Shown piece by piece: positions 1 to 8,746 of a stretch of DNA of 64,000 nucleotides. The position numbers were made by a program, and so were the translations under genes. The notes beneath the pieces were generated by a model. The model worked only from the letters and a program-made list of their open reading frames with translations, was not told the DNA's origin and made no database searches. The stretch comes from UBA1181 sp963626555 (GTDB taxonomy: Bacteria; Bacteroidota; Bacteroidia; Bacteroidales; Paludibacteraceae), in contig CAVFXQ010000001.1 of NCBI GenBank assembly GCA_963626555.1, positions 60,805 to 124,804 on the forward strand, in the 5' to 3' direction. Position 1 is the first letter of the stretch, and every line of letters begins with the position of its first letter.

Positions 1-292
1 CTTTTAATACCAGTTCGCTTCCCAAATAGCCATGACAAATATAGGGATGATCGCCATCGCAATGCAAATCAGGAGCGTATGTTTTAAAAATTCCAATGTC
101 ATGTAACATTGCAGCCTCCTCTATAAACTGCAAATCCATGTTCAAATCTGGCCTTCCTTCCGCTAATCGCAACGCTTTCTCCGTAACATCCAAAGAATGA
201 CTCATCAGAATTTTATAAACTTCCGACGTAGGATCATAATATTTCTCAATCAAAGCGATTGGATCTATTTTCGCATTGTTTACAACTATCAT
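1..292 (-). CDS. HD-domain phosphohydrolase-like protein, N-terminal part (runs off window)
   Basis: Reading the minus strand from the ATG at 292 gives 97 open codons that continue past base 1, so only the N-terminal part is present. An early His (SHS, about residue 32) is followed by LHDIG at about residues 63-67. That is the H...HD pattern of the HD superfamily of metal-dependent phosphohydrolases. A second His-rich stretch (HCDGDHPYICHG) follows and may add metal ligands. The gene begins 7 bases after the nrdG stop, so it is probably the third gene of the nrdD-nrdG operon. Its substrate cannot be told from this part. A role in nucleotide metabolism is only a guess from the neighbours. Confidence 0.8.
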   Translation of the reverse strand, partial: MIVVNNAKIDPIALIEKYYDPTSEVYKILMSHSLDVTEKALRLAEGRPDLNMDLQFIEEAAMLHDIGIFKTYAPDLHCDGDHPYICHGYLGSELVLK

Positions 293-299
293 ATAATAA

Positions 300-761
300 T
301 TATTTCCAAAACAAATGTGTTACATCCTCCACGATATTGCCCTCTCTCATTTTATACAACCGTTGATTGGTCGTCCTCTTGTTTAGCGGACCGAACTCTC
401 TCTTGTAGGGTCCAACCTTTATGTAATCAAAGGCCATGAATGACACATCTTTGGGAAGTTGCTCCCTACCGGTATACCATGCAACCTTTAATTCATATTG
501 AGACTTAACAAACGTTGCTAAACGCACGAGAGAAGACAAATCCCGATCACCTCCCATAAAGCCAACACATGTAACATCGTCTGCATATCGTTGTAGCAGA
601 TCAGACAAAGTTGACTCGTTTAGTTCGTCTCCTATATCTGTTTTAAGAAATGGACTATGACAACCTTCACAGTCATTTGGACATTGCGACAGATTTATTG
701 CCAACGTTACTTCGTCAGGAACCTCCTGAAACACAATATCATAGTCAACGAATTTAAGCAT
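300..761 (-). CDS. nrdG: Anaerobic ribonucleoside-triphosphate reductase activating protein
   Basis: This radical SAM activase puts the glycyl radical on NrdD. The cluster motif CPNDCEGC gives Cys27, Cys31 and Cys34 (CxxxCxxC) when numbered from the ATG at 761. That start follows the nrdD stop (763-765) by one base and gives 153 aa, the normal size for NrdG. An upstream in-frame start at 806 would add 15 residues and overlap nrdD by 44 bases, so I prefer 761. The tight junction points to translational coupling with nrdD. The cofactors are a 4Fe-4S cluster and S-adenosylmethionine. The activase acts in the cytoplasm under anoxic conditions. Confidence 0.95.
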   Translation of the reverse strand: MLKFVDYDIVFQEVPDEVTLAINLSQCPNDCEGCHSPFLKTDIGDELNESTLSDLLQRYADDVTCVGFMGGDRDLSSLVRLATFVKSQYELKVAWYTGREQLPKDVSFMAFDYIKVGPYKREFGPLNKRTTNQRLYKMREGNIVEDVTHLFWK

Positions 762-762
762 T

Positions 763-2880
763 TTATGAATTTTCGTCCCCGTCAATTGCAACATTGTATT
801 TAGCATAGAAACGACGGTCTGCTTCTTTCTGACGAGCCTCTGAGAAATTACTAACTCTCTTCATGTAGCCTATAACGCGCGTCAAGTAATCAACATTATT
901 ACTATGACAATTAGGACATTCTTTCAAGTATCTCTTGTCAATATGTCCACATTCGTTACATACGGTATTCGGAATATTGTAAGTGAAATAGTTACATCCC
1001 TCTTTCGCAGCCACACGGAACAAATGACGATATTGCGGTTTTGATAGATGCTCCTCTAAATTCATGTGAAGTGCGGAGCCTCCCGTTAGATGCTCAATAT
1101 ATTTAATGCCATGCAACTTAAATTTATCCACAATATTCAAACTATGATCCTCTACTATGTAGAAATAACTATTGTAACAATCACGAGGCACTGCGTAGCC
1201 ATCCTCTCTATCCCACTTTGCATGCTTGACCCCCACATTTTCGGCAGGAATCATCTCGCAGTTGAACATAACGTCCTTAGTACGATATTTCTTGTTATAA
1301 GTCTCAATCAGACCTAAAACACTATGAACATACGATGTATATTCAGGACTATCCTTAATTTCAATACCCATATACTCGGCAGACTCAACCAGTCCATTAA
1401 CACCGATTGTTAAATATTGACGAGAAAGATTGATATATCCAGCATCAAACAAAGGAAGGAGACCTTTCTCCTTAAGGTGTTTCAGATTCTCATTATAAGC
1501 CAACTGTACTTTATGCACTAAATCGACCACCTCTTCCAAGTAGTTTAAATAAGGTATTCCATTTTTAACCGCATATTGTACGCAACGATTCAAATTGATG
1601 GTTAAGACACTTTTTGATCCTGTTGAAATACCACCTGCTCCCAAAGTGTAACTGAATGTATTGTCTGTGATTTGATTTCTCAAACGGCAACAACTACTCA
1701 AAGAGTCAGCGCTATCACTAAGATATGTGAAAAAAGAGTGTCCTTCAGAGTACATCTCGGCTGCGAAATCCCCCCATTCTTTATCCTTTACATCTCCATT
1801 GTCAGTTAAAAGGGCCATTGTCTCCACAGGAAACGTCAAAACAGTCTTCAAGCGTTCTGCGTTAAACCACTTCATAAATCTTTTTTGCAGCCAACTAACA
1901 GAATCCCAGTCTGGGCGAGACCCATCTGGAAAACGGAAATTTTCAAAAAGACTGTTGAAATAATATTTATCATAGTACGAGATATTCCAAAAGACAGCCT
2001 GAAAATTTCTTGCGCCCGTCGGTTGGTTGATAGAATAGACAATCTGCTCAAAACAGTCTGTAATGATTTTATCTATTGTTCTCTTTCTTGAAGAAAGATC
2101 CACAACCTTATCTGCTTCCTTGTAATACTCTAAGCCATATTCCTTTTGAATGAAATAGTTCATATACATAAGGAACTCTGGTGTTGCACAAGCTCCACTC
2201 AACATGCTTGAAACCATAAAAACCATGTTGACAAAACCTCCACAGAAAGACTTTAAGTTTGTTGGTTGTTTTGAGTTTCCCCCGATAGAAATAGTACCCT
2301 CATTCAACCAAGGATACATAGTGATACTTGCACAATAATTAGCCAAACTTGTTTCATCGTTCTTGTAGATGAAATGGTGTGTCAACAAATCAATATATTT
2401 GTCTGCAACTTCCCTTCCATACATCTCCTTCAGACGATCAACTAAAAGACGACGATTCAGACGAATGAAATTCGCTTTTGGAAGTTCACCAATCAACGTA
2501 GCAATATTTTTATTTTCCACATTGGCATTGGCATCATATTTACTTCCCGTAGCAGAATTAGAAGCATTGCTGTAATCAGTGAGGAATTTAAGTTTGTCGC
2601 GAACCTCGCGATCCTCCCAGTGACTCTGACGATACAAAATGTAGGCCTTTGCAACCGAATAATATTTCTCGCACATCAAAGAACGTTCTACCTGATTTTG
2701 AATCTCTTCTACGCTCATTCCATTATGGATGCTTAGATGTCCTAAAATGTCCGTCAAGACCTCTTGCGTAGCGAAACTGCCGACCGATATGAAAGCACGA
2801 GATATCGCATTTTTGATCTTGTCAAACGAGAAAGATTCTAACTTGCCGTCACGCTTTACAATTACAACATTTCCACTCAT
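763..2880 (-). CDS. nrdD: Anaerobic (class III) ribonucleoside-triphosphate reductase
   Basis: NrdD reduces ribonucleoside triphosphates to deoxyribonucleotides without oxygen. The 705-aa protein opens with an ATP-cone regulatory domain (about residues 3-90, beginning VVIVKRDGKLESF). The catalytic domain follows. Near the C-terminus is a four-Cys zinc site at Cys641, Cys644, Cys655 and Cys658 (CNEC...CPNC), then the glycyl-radical loop RVIGY with Gly671. The length is normal for the family. The gene leads an operon with nrdG and an HD-domain gene. A TAnnTTTG box lies about 107 bases upstream. I see no clear NrdR-box pair in the upstream 190 bases. Confidence 0.97.
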   Translation of the reverse strand: MSGNVVIVKRDGKLESFSFDKIKNAISRAFISVGSFATQEVLTDILGHLSIHNGMSVEEIQNQVERSLMCEKYYSVAKAYILYRQSHWEDREVRDKLKFLTDYSNASNSATGSKYDANANVENKNIATLIGELPKANFIRLNRRLLVDRLKEMYGREVADKYIDLLTHHFIYKNDETSLANYCASITMYPWLNEGTISIGGNSKQPTNLKSFCGGFVNMVFMVSSMLSGACATPEFLMYMNYFIQKEYGLEYYKEADKVVDLSSRKRTIDKIITDCFEQIVYSINQPTGARNFQAVFWNISYYDKYYFNSLFENFRFPDGSRPDWDSVSWLQKRFMKWFNAERLKTVLTFPVETMALLTDNGDVKDKEWGDFAAEMYSEGHSFFTYLSDSADSLSSCCRLRNQITDNTFSYTLGAGGISTGSKSVLTINLNRCVQYAVKNGIPYLNYLEEVVDLVHKVQLAYNENLKHLKEKGLLPLFDAGYINLSRQYLTIGVNGLVESAEYMGIEIKDSPEYTSYVHSVLGLIETYNKKYRTKDVMFNCEMIPAENVGVKHAKWDREDGYAVPRDCYNSYFYIVEDHSLNIVDKFKLHGIKYIEHLTGGSALHMNLEEHLSKPQYRHLFRVAAKEGCNYFTYNIPNTVCNECGHIDKRYLKECPNCHSNNVDYLTRVIGYMKRVSNFSEARQKEADRRFYAKYNVAIDGDENS

Positions 2881-2986
2881 TTCTTCTGATTTATTTGGCT
2901 TATATTATATACTTTGATGATGTTATTTTTACTTCTCACACACTCTCAATGAGTTACGTTTTTTTTCTCTCATTGGTGCTATAAAA

Positions 2987-2994
2987 CAAAGATA
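2987..2994 (-). promoter_or_regulatory. nrdD: -7 box of the nrdD operon promoter
   Basis: The minus strand reads TATCTTTG, an exact match to the Bacteroidetes -7 consensus TAnnTTTG, about 107 bases before the nrdD ATG. I could not find a convincing TTG at the -33 position. The box directly follows the hairpin that closes the preceding porin gene. Confidence 0.45.
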
Positions 2995-3023
2995 GGGATA
3001 TAGTTTTTAATAAACTATATCCC
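2995..3023 (-). terminator. Hairpin after the DcaP-like porin gene
   Basis: A perfect 12-base inverted repeat (GGGATATAGTTT / AAACTATATCCC, loop TTAAT) lies 47 bases past the porin stop and ahead of the nrdD promoter. On the minus strand it is followed by only moderately T-rich sequence. It is probably a terminator insulating nrdD, but could also act as an operator. Confidence 0.55.
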
Positions 3024-3070
3024 CACAAAATAATTATTAACAAATGTATAATATCCTATGTATCAATTAT

Positions 3071-4480
3071 TTACCACGCAAATTTTATCATTGCTGATGC
3101 TCTGTGATTAACCACGTCTCTGTCTGCGTTTACTGAGCCATTACTCTCCACATTATCTCCATATCCTACACCCGTAAGTTCGTATTCAAGCCCAAAAGTG
3201 AACTTAGAAACAGTGTAGGAAATTGCAGGACTAACCCTCCAAAGATAATCTATATTCTTAATCTTATCTAACGTATAGATGTCGCCTACAAAATCTTCTG
3301 ACGCACCAAAATTCTTTATATAACCTGCAAAGAAATTACCTCTAAGCTTCTTTCCCCAACTCAAATCTACAAAGTTTGTTAGACTTCTCAATGGCTTGTA
3401 CTCTTGTGTCCCGTCCTCATTGATTTTGCTGACTCCATATCCACTGTACATATTGAAATGAGCAATGTTTTGCCCATAGATGCTCTTGAAGAGTATGTGG
3501 AATGTGTTCTTTTGATTTTTGTAATCTATGAAAACCATTGGAGAAGCAGATGTGAAGAGTTCCTTAACCAAACGTTTAGTCTTGATTGTCGTATCACGTT
3601 CTGTTATTTCGGTATATGCAGTTCTGTCTTTATTCCACGCTGTATCACTAACTGCGTAGGTGTAAGAAGTCTCGTATTGAGTTCTTGGACGTATAGTCGA
3701 GATATCTACACCAGCACCTACAGTGAATCCTCTTCCATTATTGTAATCAAATCCTATAACGAACTCAGGCACATGTGCATACAACTGATACTTTGTAGAT
3801 TTTCCTTCTGGTCCCCACGACTGGTATTGAAACTGCCAAATAGCAGCAGCGGTAAATCTCCAACCATCAATGCTCCCCTCGTAACGAATCTGAGGAGAAC
3901 GGCTTTCAGGTTGGAACGGTGAACCTGCAGCGTGGCTCAGCACCTCTGGTGTATACTCAGAAAAATATGGAGTATAAGTTTGTCCGACTAAAATGGCATT
4001 GTGCTGCCACTGTAATCTTCCGTATGCATGACGAAGACGAATCATTGTGTTACTTGAAGAGAATCCACAGAAATCTCCCTCTGCCTTAGCGGTTACATCC
4101 GCATTCAAGACTCTAAGTCCTGAAACACTTAAACCAAATCGGGTTGAAATTGCCAGGAAGGAAGACTGAGACACTGCGTTCAGATCCTCGTCATGAGCTT
4201 CATTCCATAACTCATCCTTAGGTATTCTGTTACTCAATCCCGCATTAGCCTGAGTTATCTGCCTTGAATCATAAAAATAGTAGTTGCGGACAAAACCATA
4301 AGGTTTCAGTTTCACCTTCCCTCCATTTTTAGGTTTCACCATATCCTCTGAATTTTCAGAAACAGGTTGGACGACTTCTGCGTTCTGAAGTGCAACAGAT
4401 GAACTTTGTTGCTGTTCTTGCGCATAAGACGCAAACTGCGTCGAAACAGCGAATGAAATTAGAAGTAGTAATTTCTTCAT
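3071..4480 (-). CDS. DcaP-like outer membrane porin
   Basis: This 469-aa protein has a signal peptide (residues 1-20, cleavage after SYA) and a mature part rich in alternating aromatic strands. It ends in VNHRASAMIKFAW, with the terminal aromatic residue typical of outer membrane barrels. A region of about residues 45-210 (GFVRNYYFYDSRQ, GQTYTPYFSE, PQIRYEG) resembles the DcaP-like porin family, whose Acinetobacter member passes dicarboxylic acids. The next gene upstream on the same strand is a DASS-type dicarboxylate transporter, which suggests an outer/inner membrane pair for the same solutes. The substrate is an inference. A gap of about 280 bases and a hairpin separate the two, so they may be transcribed separately. 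Confidence 0.75.
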   Translation of the reverse strand: MKKLLLLISFAVSTQFASYAQEQQQSSSVALQNAEVVQPVSENSEDMVKPKNGGKVKLKPYGFVRNYYFYDSRQITQANAGLSNRIPKDELWNEAHDEDLNAVSQSSFLAISTRFGLSVSGLRVLNADVTAKAEGDFCGFSSSNTMIRLRHAYGRLQWQHNAILVGQTYTPYFSEYTPEVLSHAAGSPFQPESRSPQIRYEGSIDGWRFTAAAIWQFQYQSWGPEGKSTKYQLYAHVPEFVIGFDYNNGRGFTVGAGVDISTIRPRTQYETSYTYAVSDTAWNKDRTAYTEITERDTTIKTKRLVKELFTSASPMVFIDYKNQKNTFHILFKSIYGQNIAHFNMYSGYGVSKINEDGTQEYKPLRSLTNFVDLSWGKKLRGNFFAGYIKNFGASEDFVGDIYTLDKIKNIDYLWRVSPAISYTVSKFTFGLEYELTGVGYGDNVESNGSVNADRDVVNHRASAMIKFAW

Positions 4481-4579
4481 GATCTAATTTTTTGTTTACT
4501 ATCCGTTTTATCTTTTCACTTTATCATCTTAAAAAATCAACATCACAATCAACATTCCACGTATTCATCTTTACGAGCA

Positions 4580-4587
4580 CAAAGGTA
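4580..4587 (-). promoter_or_regulatory. -7 box of the porin promoter
   Basis: The minus strand reads TACCTTTG, matching TAnnTTTG, about 100 bases before the porin ATG. No clear -33 TTG was found. Confidence 0.35.
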
Positions 4588-4689
4588 GAGATTAATATTG
4601 TAGAAATTTTGAGAACATTTTGGCGACATTTTGAAGATTGTAGAATTCTTCTTACCTATACAAAATAGATTTCTTACTGAACATAGCAA

Positions 4690-4719
4690 ACGGGAGGCTA
4701 CCTTACAATAGTCCCCCGT
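4690..4719 (-). terminator. Hairpin after the DASS transporter gene
   Basis: An 11-base inverted repeat with one wobble and one mismatch (ACGGGGGACTA / TAGCCTCCCGT on the minus strand, loop of 8 bases) lies 43 bases beyond the DASS stop. No long T-run follows, so it is a weak terminator or an RNA-end stabiliser. Confidence 0.4.
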
Positions 4720-4761
4720 CAACCACGAACAAATTATAACAACTTAAAAACAATATTCACT

Positions 4762-6216
4762 TTACAAATGTAGGAAATTCGCAAACATGAACAATGCTGC
4801 ATATCCAATAATAAGACTTATGACACCTACAAACAATCCTGTCAATGCCATATATTTCAATTTGATGAAACCCTTTGAATATGCGATAGCATTCGGAGGT
4901 GTGGAAATAGGCAAACACATTGCGAAAGATGCAGAGAGAGCCAAACCAACCAACAAAGTCGTAGCCCCTCCAAACGGTGCTAATTCAGCCTCCATTCCTT
5001 GTGCAACTGCCACAAAAATAGGAATCAACAAAGCAGCTGTCGCAGAGTGAGACATAAACGTAGACATAACGATACATAAGATTCCTGAACCTACAATCAC
5101 AGCTACCACTGGCCAACTATCGAATGGAATTGAAGAAACAATGTGTTTAGACATTGTGATGGCCTCCCCGGTTACGGGATCAATAGCAATCTTACCTTCC
5201 AAACCTACTCCCAAAGCAAAACCTCCTGCGACCAACCAAAGTACATCCCAATCAATCAACGCAAAGTCCTTTTTTCCAAATATTCCTGTCACACAGAACA
5301 CAGCGAATGGAATCAACGCCACAACGTATGTATTGATACCCAACAAAGCTTTTCCGAATACCCACAAGAGAACCGTTACTGCAAATGTTATATAAACAAT
5401 CATCGCCTTAGGACTTTTGTCCACTTCACCCTCAATCTTCACTTCAATTTCTTCTTGCTGAGATGGGAAGAAATGGCTTAACATCAGCCATGAAAAGAAT
5501 AGAATAATAACAGCCACTGGTACCATCATTGCCATCCATTGACCAAAACCAATCTCTATTCCTATCTTTTCCAGCCATCCCGTGGCTACAAGATTTGGAG
5601 GTGTACCTATAGGCGAACCGATACCACCAATATTCGCAGCAATAGGAATTGCCAAAGCTAATCCGACCCTTCCTTTATTGTCTGACTCAGGAATAGAAGC
5701 CAACACAGGAGACAAAATCGCGATCATCATTGCAGCAGTAGCAGTATTACTCATAAACATAGAGAGTAAAGATGTTACCGCAATAAATCCGAGCATCACA
5801 TATTTAGGCTTTTTCCCGAATGGCTTGATAATGGCTCTAGCAAGCGTAGCATCTAACTTTACTTTAGTGGCTCCTATAGCCAAGACAAATCCACCCATAA
5901 AGAGCATGATTGTTGGATCCGCAAAGGCCGCCATAATATCCTTATAATTTAAAGTAGCACCGACCCCTTCATGATTGAGAAATCCAAACATACTATTTGA
6001 TGTCGTCAATAACATCAACACCATTATCAGAACAGACGTACCCCAAATAGGAATTGGTTCTGTAATCCACATTAACGCTGCAAACACAAAAATCGCGATC
6101 AATCGATGCTCTACCGTAGTCAATCCATCAACATGAAACGCTGCTTCTGGCAATAACCATACAATAGCAGACAGCAATATCGCCACCGCAAAACCAATTA
6201 ATTTTTTTTGACTCAT
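4762..6216 (-). CDS. DASS/SLC13 family sodium:dicarboxylate transporter
   Basis: This 484-aa polytopic inner membrane protein imports di- or tricarboxylates such as succinate, fumarate or malate, in most characterised homologues together with Na+. The two inverted halves carry the family signatures. The first half has Ser156-Asn157-Thr158 followed by a GTPPN motif at 204-208. The second half has Ser389-His390-Ser391 in place of a second SNT, followed by STPPN at 438-442. In VcINDY these loops hold substrate and sodium, so the SHS change may alter one cation site. The DcaP-like porin downstream supports a role in dicarboxylate uptake. The exact substrate and coupling ion are inferred. Confidence 0.88.
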   Translation of the reverse strand: MSQKKLIGFAVAILLSAIVWLLPEAAFHVDGLTTVEHRLIAIFVFAALMWITEPIPIWGTSVLIMVLMLLTTSNSMFGFLNHEGVGATLNYKDIMAAFADPTIMLFMGGFVLAIGATKVKLDATLARAIIKPFGKKPKYVMLGFIAVTSLLSMFMSNTATAAMMIAILSPVLASIPESDNKGRVGLALAIPIAANIGGIGSPIGTPPNLVATGWLEKIGIEIGFGQWMAMMVPVAVIILFFSWLMLSHFFPSQQEEIEVKIEGEVDKSPKAMIVYITFAVTVLLWVFGKALLGINTYVVALIPFAVFCVTGIFGKKDFALIDWDVLWLVAGGFALGVGLEGKIAIDPVTGEAITMSKHIVSSIPFDSWPVVAVIVGSGILCIVMSTFMSHSATAALLIPIFVAVAQGMEAELAPFGGATTLLVGLALSASFAMCLPISTPPNAIAYSKGFIKLKYMALTGLFVGVISLIIGYAALFMFANFLHL

Positions 6217-6624
6217 ATTTTAAAAATTAAATTTTTATATCAAAAAAATCTCAAAAGAAGAAATCTTTGTATTCGCTTTTTTACAATACAATTATTGAAA
6301 AAAACAATAAATAAAAAGATACAAAAAGCCGATAATCAAATTATCGACTAATTCTACTCTTATCCTCTTTCGTCAAGCAAGAAAAAAGACCGACTAAATG
6401 TTCTATGGTATTAGAAAAAAACTTTTTTTAAACCTTTAGTCAGCAATAAACTTTTTTAAACCCGCTTCGCAAAGTTATAAGTATTTTCGAATTATTTACA
6501 TTTTCTAACATTTGTTTTAACATCTCCTTATTTTTTACTCACTTCCCCTAAAATCAAATTGTATTTTGTCCTACTTCATTCCCCTTTTATTGTTATCTTC
6601 GCTCTAACATTCTAAAATTAAGAT
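6217..6624. other. Intergenic region between divergent DASS and pepD genes
   Basis: This very AT-rich region encodes no gene I can support. It holds a perfect 7-base inverted repeat, CGATAAT-CAA-ATTATCG (6330-6346), about 115 bases upstream of the DASS start, which could be a regulator site. A direct repeat, AAACTTTTTTTAAACC (6419-6434) and AAACTTTTTTAAACC (6448-6462), follows. The pepD -7 box is at 6594-6601. Confidence 0.6.
6594..6601 (+). promoter_or_regulatory. pepD: -7 box of the pepD promoter
   Basis: TATCTTCG matches the TAnnTTCG variant of the Bacteroidetes -7 box and ends 23 bases before the pepD ATG. A -33 element at the right spacing is not evident. Confidence 0.4.
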
Positions 6625-8079
6625 ATGCAAACAATACTGGATCTACAGCCACAGGCTATTTGGCACTACTTCAACGAAGTATGTAATATACCTCACCCTT
6701 CAGGAAAGGAGGAAAAAATCAGAAACTATTTGCTTGATTTTGGCCAAAAACATAATTTGGAATCTAAAGCAGACGAAGTTGGGAATGTTCTTCTTCGCAA
6801 GCCTGCATCTCCAGGCTATGAGGCAGCCCCAGCCCTTATTCTCCAAGCACATATGGATATGGTCTGCGAGAAAAACGCAGATACTATTCACGATTTTGAG
6901 AATGATCCTATTCAGACCTTTATAGACGGCGACTGGGTAAAAGCCAAGGGAACAACCCTCGGTGCAGACGATGGCATCGGTGTTGCGGCAATTCTCGCTG
7001 TTTTAGCGGACGACACACTCAAACATCCTGCCTTAGACTGCATCATCACGGTTGACGAAGAACGAGGACTTACTGGTGCTCAACATGTTTCTAAAGAGTG
7101 GCTCTCCGCCCCGATGCTCCTCAATTTAGATTCGGAAGACGACGGACAATTCTGCATCGGATGTGCGGGAGGTATCGACACAATCGCCACTTTCAACCTC
7201 AAAAGAGAGACAATGCCAAACAATTACATACCTTTCCATATTCAAGTGAAAGGTTTGATGGGGGGACACTCTGGCGAAGATATCAATAAAGATAGAGGGA
7301 ACGCACTGAAAATATTGAGCCGTTTCTTGTGGACGCAAAATAAGAAGTATCCCATATATCTTCAAAGACTCGTCGGAGGAAATCTTCATAACGCAATTCC
7401 ACGCGAGGCATCTGCGTATATACTCGTACCTTCCGTGGAGAAGGAGAGGCTCCGTATTGACTTAAATCTATTCATAGCAACAATAGAGGATGAGTTTCCT
7501 AACGAGAAATCAATTGAGATTTTATTAGAGTCTAGTTTAGAAAAAATTAATCCTATTGATAAAAGTCAAGGAGATGCCATTATAGATGCCCTTTTTGCTT
7601 GTCCGCATGGTGTGATGGGTATGAGTCGTGAAATTGAAGGTTTGCCAGAGACCTCCACTAATTTAGCAGCTGTAAAAATGCCAAACGACGACACTCTTCT
7701 TGTTTCTACCAGCCAACGCAGTTCAACAGAAAGCAAAAAACACGAAATAAAAGACCGAGTAGAAGCAGTGTTCGCACTTGCCAAAGCAGATAAAATCACG
7801 CATAGCGATGGATATCCAGGTTGGAAACCAAATATGAACTCAAAAATTAAGAACGTAGTCGTTGATGCATTCACGTCTCTGTTTCCAGAAAAACCAACAG
7901 TTGGAGCAATCCACGCAGGACTTGAATGTGGACTGTTTCTTGACAAGAATCCGAACTTGGATATGATTTCCATAGGTCCAGATATTTTTGACAATCACTC
8001 CCCTGCCGAGAAATGTCGCATTTCCAGCGTAGCGCGATTTTGGAAACATATCGTTTTGGCCCTGGAAAGTTTGAGGTAA
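6625..8079 (+). CDS. pepD: Aminoacyl-histidine dipeptidase (peptidase M20 family)
   Basis: PepD is a cytoplasmic zinc dipeptidase that cleaves Xaa-His and other dipeptides. The protein is 484 aa, the usual length. Visible M20 metal and catalytic residues are His76 and Asp78 in QAHMDM, Asp115 in GADDGIG, and Glu145/Glu146 in VDEERG. A later Asp lies in NLDSEDD, and a C-terminal His in FDNHSPAEK. The lid or dimerisation domain lies between about residues 190 and 390. The start is the ATG at 6625, giving the expected N-terminus. A small conserved gene follows 62 bases later on the same strand and is probably co-transcribed. Confidence 0.95.
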   Translation: MQTILDLQPQAIWHYFNEVCNIPHPSGKEEKIRNYLLDFGQKHNLESKADEVGNVLLRKPASPGYEAAPALILQAHMDMVCEKNADTIHDFENDPIQTFIDGDWVKAKGTTLGADDGIGVAAILAVLADDTLKHPALDCIITVDEERGLTGAQHVSKEWLSAPMLLNLDSEDDGQFCIGCAGGIDTIATFNLKRETMPNNYIPFHIQVKGLMGGHSGEDINKDRGNALKILSRFLWTQNKKYPIYLQRLVGGNLHNAIPREASAYILVPSVEKERLRIDLNLFIATIEDEFPNEKSIEILLESSLEKINPIDKSQGDAIIDALFACPHGVMGMSREIEGLPETSTNLAAVKMPNDDTLLVSTSQRSSTESKKHEIKDRVEAVFALAKADKITHSDGYPGWKPNMNSKIKNVVVDAFTSLFPEKPTVGAIHAGLECGLFLDKNPNLDMISIGPDIFDNHSPAEKCRISSVARFWKHIVLALESLR

Positions 8080-8141
8080 CGTTTTCACTAAACAAAACAA
8101 GCGAACCACGAGACTTTTCGTGTAACAATATTTATCAATAT

Positions 8142-8669
8142 ATGAGCTTTCAAGAACGTATTCATCAAGATTTATACGAGTATCTTCGTATGGAACGATT
8201 GGTAGACGTTATGTTACCTACTTGTCCTGACGTTGAGGAGAAATGGACTGAAATATGCGAAGAATATCTTCCAGATGGTGTTCGCGAATTTACGAACTAC
8301 CCCACCGCATCTTTAGGTTGGATGATGTACATCGGTATGGCAGTTGCTAAGTTCTGGGATGAAAATTGGACAGATTACAACGACATTGACAACCTCTACG
8401 AAAACATCCGAGATGAACGAGGTTACGACCATTTAGACGAATATGTGTTAGATGAAGTGCTTTCTCTTGAAAAAGACGAAATAAAAGAAATTGAAAACAT
8501 CGTCGGAGAATGCGCAGCCCGCACGTTAAGCAATTTGCAAAGAGAAAAGATCCAACCCAGCACGCCCGAAGCCTTCAATGCATACGTAGATTGTCTTCAC
8601 GAACTCTATCTGATGGGATGCTACATTCAATTAAATGCAATGGGCTATCATCTTGTGAAGAGTGAATAA
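8142..8669 (+). CDS. Conserved hypothetical protein after pepD
   Basis: I start this gene at the ATG at 8142 (MSFQERIHQDLYEY), giving 175 aa. A longer in-frame reading from 8013 would overlap pepD by 67 bases, and its extra residues look like the out-of-frame pepD end. The product is soluble, acidic and mostly helical, with no signal peptide or membrane segment. Recognisable conserved-looking pieces are PTCPDVEEKW, PDGVREF and LGWMMYIGMAVAKFWD. I recognise it as a type of unnamed protein seen in Bacteroidales but can assign no function. It shares a likely transcript with pepD and ends at a terminator. Confidence 0.75.
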   Translation: MSFQERIHQDLYEYLRMERLVDVMLPTCPDVEEKWTEICEEYLPDGVREFTNYPTASLGWMMYIGMAVAKFWDENWTDYNDIDNLYENIRDERGYDHLDEYVLDEVLSLEKDEIKEIENIVGECAARTLSNLQREKIQPSTPEAFNAYVDCLHELYLMGCYIQLNAMGYHLVKSE

Positions 8670-8689
8670 GACATACTCACATAGTAAGT

Positions 8690-8728
8690 AAAAGGAGCAA
8701 GTAACAATAAAAATACTCGCTCCTTTTT
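8690..8728 (+). terminator. Rho-independent terminator
   Basis: AAAAGGAGC (8690-8698) pairs with GCTCCTTTT (8719-8727) around an A-rich loop and runs into T residues. It closes the pepD transcript. The A-rich left arm lets it also serve the convergent ProX-like gene. Confidence 0.75.
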
Positions 8729-8746
8729 ATAGGTTTATCAGAAAAA

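Noticed and set aside
2881..3070. NrdR-box pair before nrdD
   Set aside because: No ACAnnATATATnnTGT-like pair is visible. The only strong inverted repeat fits a terminator of the porin gene better.
3404..3922. 172-codon open frame on the plus strand inside the porin gene
   Set aside because: It is fully antisense to a convincing porin with a signal peptide, its protein resembles nothing, and it has no start signals.
7566..7994. 142-codon open frame antisense to pepD
   Set aside because: It lies entirely within pepD, which shows full M20 motifs. The antisense frame is open by composition only.
8013..8141. Extended N-terminus of the protein after pepD
   Set aside because: The first half of it is out-of-frame pepD coding sequence, and a good ATG lies at 8142.
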